Source of the DNA: Blattamonas nauphoetae
Lineage: Eukaryota > Preaxostyla > Oxymonadida
Assembly: GCA_033064195.1 (NCBI GenBank)
Contig: JARBJD010000005.1
Coordinates: 124,001 to 188,000, forward strand
DNA length: 64,000 nucleotides
Direction of reading: 5' to 3'
Shown: in pieces, positions 10,801 through 20,186 of the stretch
Numbering within the stretch: the first letter of the stretch is position 1
How the letters are laid out: the number at the start of each line of letters is the position of its first letter
Notes under the pieces: model-generated
Database searches by the model: none
What the model was told of the DNA's origin: nothing
Seen by the model: only the letters and a program-made list of their open reading frames with translations
Program-made: the position numbers and the translations under genes

Positions 10801-13604
10801 CGTTTGACCTCTTTCTGTTTTTCCCACCACCACTCGTCATTCGTTTCTTCCTTCCGTTTCTGTCGTCGAACTCGAATCCATCCAATCATGTCGATCCGTT
10901 AAGAATCTTGTGGATAACACTTCTCGTCATCACAGCACCTTTTGGCGATTGTCACAGTGTGAGAGAACTGTTCCGATCAGTTGATCAGCGGAACATCGAC
11001 GAAGAGAATTCAGCTGAATTGTTTGTCACATCTCATTGTCATGCTCTAGAATGGCTGAACCTCCCAACTGGATTCGGGTCTGCTCTCGCTTTCTCAAACA
11101 CACACATGTCTTTCGATCGCATCGAAGACCAAGATACGCAACACATCAACAGCGACACATCTCTCCAACTCACTCACCATCCCTTAACAATGCTGGATGG
11201 TCTGTCAACATCAGTGAACAACACCACAGATCGAATCTTCCAACTTGGAGCTTTGACACGAGGATTGAGTCGGGATTGTTTGTTTTTCGACTTTTCTTCA
11301 TCTCTTCAGACGCTCTCTGGATTTTAAAATGTGATAATCTTCATCACTTTTTCAAGGCGATGCTGTCTGTCTTCTTCGTTCTCTCATTTCTTCAGATCAC
11401 CAGTTCAAGCCGAAGTGTCGGCCTTCTTGGAGTTCTTGAAGAGAGTTGTGAGTTTGGGGAGTGTTGAAAATGTGATGGAGATGGTGCGTTTTGGGATGTT
11501 GGACATTGTGATTAGAATCGCATCGGAATCATCGTTTTTGGAGGACTATGAAAACGGGATTTGTGTGATTGGGATTCTTCTTCGTTCGATTCGCGATTTG
11601 GAGAATGAAGAAGAAATGGAGGACCACGACTTCTCTCTCCTTCTATCTCAAACTGGATTGTCGTGCCCACAACCACCAGGCTCTCTCACCACACCCTCGT
11701 CGTCAATCTCCTCACTTCAGGTGTGTTCGAAGTGATATTGGCATACATCGCTGTGATATCATGGTCACCCACACTTGGTCACCCTTCTTGCCCTCCATTG
11801 CATCAACTCACGATATTGTCAGAATGATCAACACACTCTTACGATCATTTCTTTCGAAGTTGTTCACACAAGTCTGAGTCAGTCATCTCGCGTATTGCAT
11901 TCTTTTTATTCAACTTCTTGCGTTTTTGAAAACAGTATGAGGTTTTTACACAATATCAGGGATCGTAGCTGATTATCAGTTAATCTGATTCGATCCAACC
12001 ATATTCTTTGGTCAGATTAACGTCAACTCGAACGGAAAGGTGTCACTCCTTGTAGTTGACGAAAGACTCAGGGACACTGCCTTCTCGTCTGATTAACAAA
12101 GAAAGTTTTGCATTAGATCGATCTCTGACAACATCTCGAAGTGATCCAAAGAAGTCTTGACCAGAACGCTTCAAAACACTGAACACTCTGACTATCCACT
12201 CCAACCCAACCAGTCGATAATCTTATGCAATATTCTCCGATGAACCAGATGATTCCACCACTCTCACCGACGAATCGACGAGCGAAGACTCGAAGAATGA
12301 GACAAATCCAGCTGCCTGAATGTGCTGAAGATGTGATCGGAAACCTTCATCGATATCCCTTGCTTGTGTGGTATGATCCCACAGCATCCAATGACTCAGA
12401 GGATTCACTGTTGAATGACAATCACACGAAAACCTTGAGATCTTTTGTCGGTTCGAAATGTGAAACTGACGAGGAAATTGAGTGGCATGTATGTATTCTA
12501 TTTTGATTAGATCTTGTTTTCGTCCAATGACTTTTGATTCTGCATTCGGATCTGTTTCAGGATCTGATGGAATGGTTCGTGTGTACCGTGATCGGACTGA
12601 ACTCGAAAGCTTCGTGGTACAATGATTCATTTTTGTTTGATTGGGATGATGTTGTGGTTGATGTATTTGGAACAGCTCGGATCAGTTTGTCTCTTTTTCT
12701 CGACTTTCTTCTTTTTCAGATATCTTCGCCTCACATTCGGATTCATCCCCTCCCCACTCCCCACAATCCTTTTCCGATTGCATCACTCACCTCTCCTTCC
12801 ATTTTATTCTTTTGATTGATCAACTTTCCACCTCAAACTGCCTTCCAAAACACCTTGAAGAACATTCTCCAAAACAAGTTGTTTTGTCCGTGCTTCACCA
12901 TCTCTTCCGTCACCTTGTCAACACTGGCCATCTTATTCCCACCTGGGACCCATCTGAGTTCAATGCACTCGTCAGCAGTGTCATCGCTACATACGTTGAA
13001 CATCTTCCAGACGATCCTAATTTTTTCGACGATTGGAAATGGATGGCTGTCATTGTCCATGCTCTAATTCTTCCACTCGAAAATGCAGGCGTTGCGAATC
13101 ACTCCAGACGACTGACTGACTCAGACGCCGATCCTCTCTCACCACGATTAGTACAATTCATCCAACTTCTCGATCCTGAACTCGTTGAGATGAAGAAACG
13201 ATTTGATCCAAATCTGATTGAAGAAGCGAGACGGATCAAGTCGTGGAAGGAGTTTCTGCAGAAAGTGGCAAGCGGAGAGGAAGTTCAGGTGTGTTTTGAT
13301 CATTTTCACTTCGGTTTTCAGAATGACACATCGTTCCTGAAATTGTCGTTCTTCCGACCGACGCTTCTCTCACTCCAAGCGAAGTTCCAGCAACTGACGT
13401 CGTCGTTGGATGGGTCAGATGAGAATTCGACATCGTCTCTGCATTCATCGCACTCTTCTCCCAACACCTCTCTCGCCGCACACCTCGACTCTTCTCTTCG
13501 GACAAACTCGTCGTCGTCACACTTCAAACAGGAATCCCTCGAACTTCTGAACATCCTTCACTCCCTCCTCACCTCCCCTCTCCCTCCCTCACTCCACAAA
13601 CACT
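5586..13604 (+). repeat. 3881-bp perfect tandem duplication inside family A
   Basis: Sequence from 5586 to about 9724 repeats at 9467 to 13604 with a period of 3880-3881 bp. The only differences I found are three homopolymer lengths (A-run near 8050/11931, T-run near 8650/12532, T-run near 7467/11348). Copy 2 therefore has the 5' half of copy 3 and the 3' half of copy 1. The change-over lies in a 258-bp block (5586-5843, 9467-9724, 13347-13604) where all three copies are identical, while copies 1 and 3 clearly diverge on both sides. Confidence 0.9.
8344..11735 (+). pseudogene. Family A, copy 2: recombinant of copies 3 and 1, frameshifted
   Basis: This is the same gene as copy 1, function unknown. 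Exons are 8344-8607, 8681-8804, 8840-9408, 9442-11277, 11310-11364 and 11396 onward. The 33-nt third intron (9409-9441) is free of stops and a multiple of three, so splicing or retention would both keep frame. Sequence before 9467 matches copy 3 and sequence after 9724 matches copy 1. It inherits the copy-1 frameshift near 10656-10671. Its T-run at 11348 has five bases, so exons 5 and 6 join in frame (KAML then SPVQAEVS), as in copy 3; this suggests that the shorter run in copy 1 is the altered one. Confidence 0.6.
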
Positions 13605-16110
13605 TTCCCATCGACCACTTTGGACAAATCATCACACCTGTCCAACTCGACGACATCAGTCCCACCGAGCGATTCCACTCTTCTCTCTTTGACGAAGCTG
13701 ACAACGAGAAACTGACTCGTTCGCTGATTCGCTGCCACTCTGTCTGCGAACTTGTTGGTGATGAGAGTTGCATTCTCGACATTCCTGACTTCTTCGATCG
13801 AACTGTGTCTGTTCTCGGTTCTTCCAACACTCTCCTTCGAGCGAATGCGTTTTCACTCTTCCTTATGTTGGTTGAAACATCGTCCGTCATTCCACTGCTG
13901 CCTGGTTTGTGGGATCGACTCCGCTCTGCCTTCCACGATGGCCAACACGAAGAAAACTTCGCCCTTATTCGGATTTCGACGAACTGGATCGAACACAATT
14001 GGGAATCACATTCTCTGCCGCCTTTTCCAGCCAATCAGTTCGATTGGGATGGTTTGATCATGGCTGATTTGAGGAACGGTTATCTCTTCATCTATTCAAT
14101 CATTCTAATCGGGTGCATCCGACACTGTTCAATCAAGGACGAAATCGGACATGTCAAATCAACACAGATCATTCTCTCTTTCGAACGACACCAAAGGGCA
14201 GTTGATCGAATCGTCTCCATTTTTGATGGCACTGAAAGAGTCGACGAGTATCTTCAATTTTCTCAAGCTCTCATTTCGTATTGCCTTCTGATCTCGCTTC
14301 TGTTGAATTGTGCTTTTCCTCCCACTCTCACCTCTTTCATCGCACAACATGCTGAAATTGATGGTAGTTATCTTCATCCTCTCACGACCGAAGTCTTCTT
14401 GCTCTGTCACACCTCTCTCAATCCACACAAGCCACACCAGCCTCCTCTCGACATCTTCTGCGAAAGGACACTTCGAGCGTGCCCTCTCGAATTCTACGTT
14501 CTTTTCGGTGTGACAGATCACGATCTTCCACCCTCTCTCCTCAACACTTCGTTATGTGGGTTTCATGCGCTCTGTCGACGAGGCGTGCATCTCGATCTGA
14601 TGGAAGCAGAAGCTGTGAGACATGGCCATCATCTGGCCAACACATTTTGGATGTTTACCACTCCTCTCATCTCTCTTACCTTTGATCTCTTTCTTTATTT
14701 CCCTCCACCACTCGTCACTCGTTTCTTCGTTGGGATTCTGTCGTCGAACTCTAATCCATCCAGTCTTACCGATCCGTTAAGACTGATATTGACTCCTCTT
14801 CTCTTCACAACAGCCCCTTTCGGCGACTGCATCTGTGTGAGAGAACTGTACCGATCAGTTAATCAGCGGAACAACGACGACGAAAGTTCTCTTGTCGGTT
14901 TTGTCACATCTCATTGTCACGCACTGGAATGGCTGAACATCCCAACTGGATTCGGGTCTGCTCTTGCTCACTCAAACACACGAAAGTCTTTCGATGCCGA
15001 CGAAGGTCGAGACAGCCTACGCTTCCACACTGATTTGTCTCTCAATTCCTCTCTACTTCCCACAACAATTCTCGTTTTGCTGTCGAAACAAGTGCACAAC
15101 ACGAGGGATAGAATCTACATCGTTGGGAATTGGGTTCGATTGGTGAATCAGGATTGTTTGATTTTCGGTTTTTCCTCATCTCTTCAGTCGCTCTCTGGAT
15201 TTTGACGTCTGAGAAGTTTCATCCTTTATTCAAGGCGATGCTGTGTGTCTTCTTCGTTCTCTCATTTTTACAGCTCACCAATTCCAGCGGAAGTGTCGAT
15301 CCACTTGGAGTTCTTGAAGAGAGTTGTGAGTTTGTTAAGTGTTGAGAAGTTGGTGGAGATGGTGCGTTTTGGGATGTTGGACATTGTGATTCGAGGAGTG
15401 TCGGAATCGTCCTTTTTGGAGGACTACGAAAACGGGATTTGTGTGATTGGGATTCTTCTTCGTTCGATTTGTGGGCATGGATTTAGTTGGTGAGGTAAAG
15501 TTTAGAGTATGAGGTAAAGTTTAGTTGGTGAGGTAGCGATTTAGATTGAGAGGTTGGGACGAGACACTAATTGTACGTTGTCTGATGGTTGAAACAGATC
15601 AAACAGAATCAGAGAAGTCTTATTGCCTCTTCTTGATAAAACAATGAGAATATGAACAGTCACAGATGGATATGTCCGACAAAAAACAGAAGATCAAAAT
15701 CGAGAACAATGAAATCTATCGATTCATCATATCATCCGATTCACTTTATTTCGAGTATTGCCTGTTTTGAGCATTATTGTGTTCTAAATTCATCATTTCT
15801 AAAAATAAACATCCATAGAGGGAAAAAAGTGTGTTTTTTTCTGAGCACAATGATCGGAGAAATTGAAAGTCTCTGTGCACATTTTTGGATTCTATCCCTT
15901 CGAAACACTCTCGAGTGATGACATCACTAACCTATCTGTAAATTAAAATGCGATAACTTTCATGGTACGTCAGAAACCCACCACCTCAAAAACTAAACTC
16001 AGACACAACCTCACCAACTAAATTTTACCTCATCAACTAAATCCACGCCGATTTGTGTTTTTGTGAATGAACTAGAAATGGAGTGTCACGACTTCTCTCA
16101 CCTTCTCTGA
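12225..16110 (+). pseudogene. Family A, copy 3: intact reading frame up to a MITE insertion in exon 6
   Basis: Function is unknown. Exons are 12225-12488, 12561-12684, 12720-13288, 13322-15155, 15188-15242 and 15274 onward; introns are 72, 35, 33, 32 and 31 nt. Exon 4 is open for its full 1834 bases, so this copy shows the undamaged form: CGFHALCRRGVHLDLME here aligns with the shifted frame of copies 1 and 2. Exon 6 (EFLKRVVSL, MVRFGMLDIVIRG, GICVIGILLRSI) runs into the 576-bp element at 15474. Similarity to copy 1 resumes right after it (MECHDFSHLL region, about 16070-16110) and then fades. The interruption ends the frame at TGA 15491-15493. Confidence 0.6.
15474..16049. mobile_element. Non-autonomous DNA transposon (MITE), 576 bp, 8-bp target duplication
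   Basis: Both ends show a terminal inverted repeat of about 32 bp beginning GGC(A/G)TGGATTTAGTTG and continuing TGAGGTAAA(G/A)TTTAG. The flanks carry an identical 8-bp direct repeat, GATTTGTG, at 15466-15473 and 16050-16057. The left end repeats the TTTAGTTGGTGAGG word internally. The interior is A/T-rich with only an unconvincing 88-residue ORF (15652-15918) and no transposase motif. An 8-bp duplication fits hAT or related superfamilies, but the tips lack the usual hAT sequence, so the superfamily is open. It sits in exon 6 of family-A copy 3; one copy of the 8-bp repeat plus the flanks aligns with the uninterrupted copies. Confidence 0.85.
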
Positions 16111-16176
16111 TCTCGATTTTGAAGCGAGGCTGGAATGGCTTCGCAACGGCCTTCAGCTTCGTCGGCTCGGCTCATA

Positions 16177-17146
16177 GTTCCCCGACCAAGCCGGACTTGT
16201 TCATCAAGTCGGACAAAGGGTAGGTATGTCAAGGATACCTCCTTATTTGACTGTAAAGTTGATTGATAATCGCTTTACGGCTTCAACAAAGAGTTTGAGA
16301 ACGATCAGACCATTCATTGTATTTGTTCACTTCCCTCATCCATTTTTGCTATTCTCACACAATAGCCAATCGAGCAAAGAGGTGAAGTGATTAAATAACA
16401 TTTGGAACTATTTAGATGTATGTTCAGTTCATCCCCCCATCGAGGATGAGAATGGATCCATCGAAGAAGAAGTTGACGACGGAGTGTTTTGTGGGTGCCA
16501 ATTGATTGTTTTCAGCCTCTCGCAACCAATTGAAGCGGATTCAGACGACTTGTATCATTTTTGCTTGGAATGGAGAATGTGAATGAGATTCTGTTTGCCT
16601 CATCTCGGATCTACTGTGAAAAAAGTGAGGAAACCTTAAAATTGCAATCATAAGGCAGTTTGAGGAACACACCATCATTCCAAGATCCAAGTAGTTGGGA
16701 TGAATGCCATTGGAGATCTTGTTGAGCATGCCATTCCGGAAGTGAACAGATTCCATCTTATTGAGAGGAATGAGAGATACAAACATCCAAAGACCTTTAT
16801 CCTGCAGAAAGGTCGTCGGATGCGTGATTCTTGCGGGTCGGAGAAGACCTTCGTAGAATGAAAACAAGAACATTTTCAACCTCAAAATTGGTCTGTCAAG
16901 GTGCACATTATGAATATAGCGTGGAGACACATCACTAACATCAATGCTGATGTGAGTTTAGACCTCCGAGAACTGTGATGCATGTCCATTCAGGTTCGGA
17001 TTTGAAAAAGCACCCATTGATCGTGTCTTTCTTCTCAGAAATACCAATTTTTACTCAACACTCGCATATCGAAATGAAGAAATTATCATGCAACTAGAAA
17101 GTATTGTTGTCCTACCTGATGAACAAGTCCGGCCTAATCGGAGGAC
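16177..17146. mobile_element. TA-flanked inverted-repeat element, 970 bp
   Basis: The ends are inverted copies of each other over about 40 bp: the left begins GTTCCCCGACCAAGCC and the right (reversed) GTCCTCCGATTAGGCC, and both then share GGACTTGTTCATCA and GGACAA. Each end is flanked by TA (16175-16176 and 17147-17148), as for Tc1/mariner-type insertion. The interior has a minus-strand ORF (16541-16930, 129 codons) in which I see no DDE/D transposase signature, so it is probably non-autonomous. The arms differ at about a fifth of positions, older than the other elements here. It lies just 3' of the stop codon of the minus-strand gene at 17149-17459. Confidence 0.65.
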
Positions 17147-17148
17147 TA

Positions 17149-17459
17149 TCACTCCTCTGAAACTCCCCCAACCACCCCTTCCACCTCAACGCCCGCTCGC
17201 ATGCTCTTTGTCATCATCTCAAAATGTGCTGCCTGATGCTGAGCCAGCTCCTGTCTTTGCTTCGCGGCCATCTCCTGGGCGTATGGCACAGATAATTGAT
17301 GGCTTCTTGTCGGCATGAGCGTGTCGGCGCGCGCATCACAAAGTCACTCATCGCCATCCGCGCATCCTCTGTCATCCATTCAAGTGCCTGTTCGTAGAAG
17401 TACTCACTCCACTTTAGGATCGTCAGCTCTGGAATCTTCAGCGACACTCCCTTCACCAT
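17149..17459 (-). pseudogene. Small unknown minus-strand gene with one frame break
   Basis: From ATG 17459 the frame reads MVKGVSLKIPELTILKWSEY and EWMTEDARMAMSDFVMRA. Good coding sequence then continues in another frame (YAQEMAAKQRQELAQHQA, MMTKSMRAGVEVEG) to TGA at 17149-17151. The change of frame falls at a GC-dinucleotide run, GGCGCGCGC, at 17325-17334, a likely slippage or sequencing-error site. The second half looks like a Gln/Ala-rich amphipathic helix or coiled coil. Total length would be about 103 residues. I do not recognise the family. Confidence 0.4.
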
Positions 17460-17805
17460 GAATCAGATGTGGTCAGGTTCATCCTTCGATTTCATTCACG
17501 ACGTCGGCCTCGTGTTGTTTCCTCGTTTTGGTAAGTTATCATTCTAATTGTGACATTCATAAATGTTTCTCTTTCTTTTCTTTCGAAACAAAGAATCAAT
17601 TACCCGTTGATTATTCCATCAATGAAAATGGGTGGATCCGATCAGATTCTCATTGAATGGTGTTGTATCTCTCATACATCATTATTTTTTGAACCGACAC
17701 CGATTCACTCTTGGGATTCTGGAAGAGTCGAGCAGATTGAATGCAAAACGGGCGAGTGCGAATCAAGAAGTGAAATGTGTCGAAATCAAGACACCAAAGC
17801 AAGAT
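17460..17805. other. Spacer downstream of histone H4
   Basis: This is 346 bases without a supported gene. It holds the 3' flank of H4 (minus strand) and the 5' flank of the small minus-strand gene. No element ends, RNA gene or conserved ORF were seen. Confidence 0.4.
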
Positions 17806-19019
17806 TTACGCTCCGAAGCCATAAAGTGTCCGGCCTTGGCGTTTGAGCGAGTACACAATGTCCATAGCGGTCACTGTCTTCCTGCGCGCGTGCTCGGTGT
17901 ACGTTACAGCGTCGCGAACTATCAGTCATGGACAAAAGTTTACGGGCACCCTTGTTCGCGTTTATGAACAATCAACTTTTTCTCATTTTTCATTAAACAC
18001 TTCACAACATTGGAAGACAGCAATTTCCAAAATATTGAACAAAAAGAGTCTGTCGAAGTGAAAATCAGGAAGAGAGATTGAAGTGACCTGGGAGGAAAAT
18101 TTTGTGGCGGCAACCTACACTGCTCTCCTCTTTCAGGGAGAGGAGACGTGATCAGTGGAGTGAGTTGCTCCCATGAAAACGATCAGTCTCCTCTCCTCAT
18201 CGAGATTCAGGTGGAGATGTGACGAAAATGAGTGAAATTTTGTTTCTTCATCTCTCCTCTACTAGCCTTGTCGACACACCAAACACTCCCTATGATCATC
18301 AGAGTGCGGATTCCGTCTCCACCCAATGGATTCCAGTCATTCGCTGTTCCTACGAAGTTTGACGAAAATGACACGTTTGAAGTCTCTCTACAACTCATCA
18401 CAAATAAGCAAATGAAATCGTAATCTTCGTTCGCAAGATCAGAGGGAGTGTTTGGTGTGTCGACAAGGCTAGTAGAGGAGAGATGCGGAAGACAGATTTT
18501 GCTCGTTTCGATGACATCTCCAACATTTTCTCAACAAGGATTGGAGCCATTCAATTTTTGAGAGTCGAAACACTCTCACCTCCTCACATCTCCTCTTCCA
18601 CAGAGAGGAGATGTGTTCTTGTCGCCATCATCTAATTTTCATCCCAAGTCGGCTCGAACTCTCTTCCTGATTTTCACTTCACCACACTAGATTGGTTTTA
18701 TATTTCAAAAAGGACTATCTTTCATTGTTGTGAAGTGTTTCTGAAAAAATGAGAAAAAACCACCTGTTCATAAATACAGACTTGGGTGCCCGTAAACTTT
18801 TGTCCGTGGCTGTATGCTCTCCAGGAACATCTTCAGAATCACACGTGTTTCGTCGTAGATCAGATTTGAGATGCGCTTCACTCCTCCTCGACGAGCAAGA
18901 CGGCGAATAGCAGGCTTTGTGATGCCTTGAATGTTTTCGCGGATTTTGTTGTATGTTGACTTCACGCCAGCCTTTCCGATACCCTTTCCTCCTTTGCCTC
19001 CTTTGCCACGTCCAGACAT
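17806..19019 (-). pseudogene. H4: Histone H4 gene split by a foldback transposon
   Basis: The N-terminal 69 codons run from ATG 19019 to 18813 ([40 protein letters not shown]). The C-terminal 37 codons lie at 17919-17806 ([30 protein letters not shown]) and end in TAA. Removing the 891-bp element and one TA gives GAG AGC ATA GTT CGC GAC, exactly the H4 continuation (FLES-IV-RDAV), 106 residues in all. H4 is the nucleosome core histone, nearly invariant in eukaryotes. Here the tail after GKGGKG is diverged ([18 protein letters not shown]) compared with animal H4. As it stands this copy cannot encode a full histone; other intact copies must exist if the organism lives with it. There is no sign of an intron boundary: the insert starts with transposon ends, not GT. 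Confidence 0.9.
17922..18812. mobile_element. Foldback Tc1/mariner-type MITE, 891 bp, TA target duplication, inside H4
   Basis: The two halves are inverted copies over about 370 bp each (17922-18291 and 18443-18812) around a 151-bp loop. The tips share CA(T/C)GGACAAAAGTTTACGG followed by GCACCC, typical in style of Tc1/mariner termini, and TA flanks both ends (17920-17921, 18813-18814). Similarity is uneven: the tips are nearly identical, the middle of the arms is clearly diverged, and the innermost 43 bp (18249-18291 with 18443-18485) are a perfect inverted match. Arms are equal in length to the base. No transposase is encoded. The transcript would fold into a long hairpin. Confidence 0.88.
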
Positions 19020-20186
19020 GTTTTGATTATGAGTGATAAACAAGTGTTAAACAAACAGGATGTCGGACCCTCTTTATGCCCACAATCCTGCCCAAAAACA
19101 TGACTTACATACACCCACAATTTTCCTCTCCGAACTCCCACAATTTTTGAAACAGATCTTCATTTCTCTGAAAGCGACAAACACTCATTTGTCCCAATAA
19201 TTTTGAAAAGAGCCAAAACACTATGGATGGTTTCACTTTTTTTATTTTTCTCCAAATTCTTAAAATCACTCAAATATGATGGAAAAGGGGTTTGTTTCGA
19301 AATTGAGCTTCGATCGTGACGAGAAACGACACTTTTTTGAAACGCCAATTGAACACATTTATTGTTTCAAAAACAGATGAGAGAAGATCATGAGGTGAGA
19401 CAATGTGAAAAAAGAAGGTTCTACAATGGAGAGTACGGATAAGATGTATTGTGAAGAAATAGAGGCACAATACTCAATAGTCTCGAAAATGCTCTATTGC
19501 ACTTGAATTATCAGTTGAAATTAGATTTCTGCATGAACCCAGGAGTACAAGTATTTTTTCTTGAATTGGACACATGTTTGCACCCATCTGGCAAGATCAT
19601 CATCGATCGTGTCCTGAACACTCCTTTCCTTTGTCTATCTGAAATTATGAGAGATAATTGAGAACAAACAGGTTTTATATGTCTGTTTGACACTGGTGAA
19701 GAGACATTGGGACATCATTATCTTAATCTCCAAGAGTAACCGTCATGGAAAAGAGAATCCGCTTTCAGGTGCTACGAGTTTCAAAGAAAGTGAAAAGAGC
19801 ACACCCGATCTTCACACATGTGACTTGATGTACATCGATCTGAGTGGAACGCAGTTTATCAAAGGTGGAGCAGTGAGGTCACAATGAAGGTTGGAGAGTC
19901 AGTGCTTGAAAAGAGGATGTGTAGAAACGAAGTTTTGAGAGAAGATATCCGTGGAGATTGAGGACTTTAATCTGTTCCTGGAACAAGAATAGACAGAATT
20001 TGATAGAAAGACCAGTGAAACGGATGGATTCTTTCAAAATTATTGGGACATTTCCACTGTGAGATCCAGCTTACTCCGAAGTAGATAGAAACATCCTCGT
20101 GTGTTTATTGTGTTCATTTGATAAACTGAACGATAAAGCGGGTTGAATCAAAGATGGTTAAAGAGAAATGGAGATGGAAGCACGAG
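19020..20186. other. Intergenic region upstream of H4
   Basis: About 1.2 kb between the H4 start and the serpin 3' end. Only short ORFs of poor composition are present (for example 19687-19887 on plus and 19511-19693 on minus) and none resembles a known family. The first 100 bases next to H4 presumably hold its promoter, but no TATA or initiator motif stands out. Confidence 0.4.

Noticed and set aside
16541-16930. The 129-codon minus-strand ORF as a transposase.
   Set aside because: No DDE/D spacing or helix-turn-helix pattern is recognisable.
17922-18812. The insert in H4 as an unusually long intron.
   Set aside because: It starts and ends with transposon tips inside TA repeats, has no GT..AG borders at the junctions, and H4 is restored exactly by its removal plus one TA.
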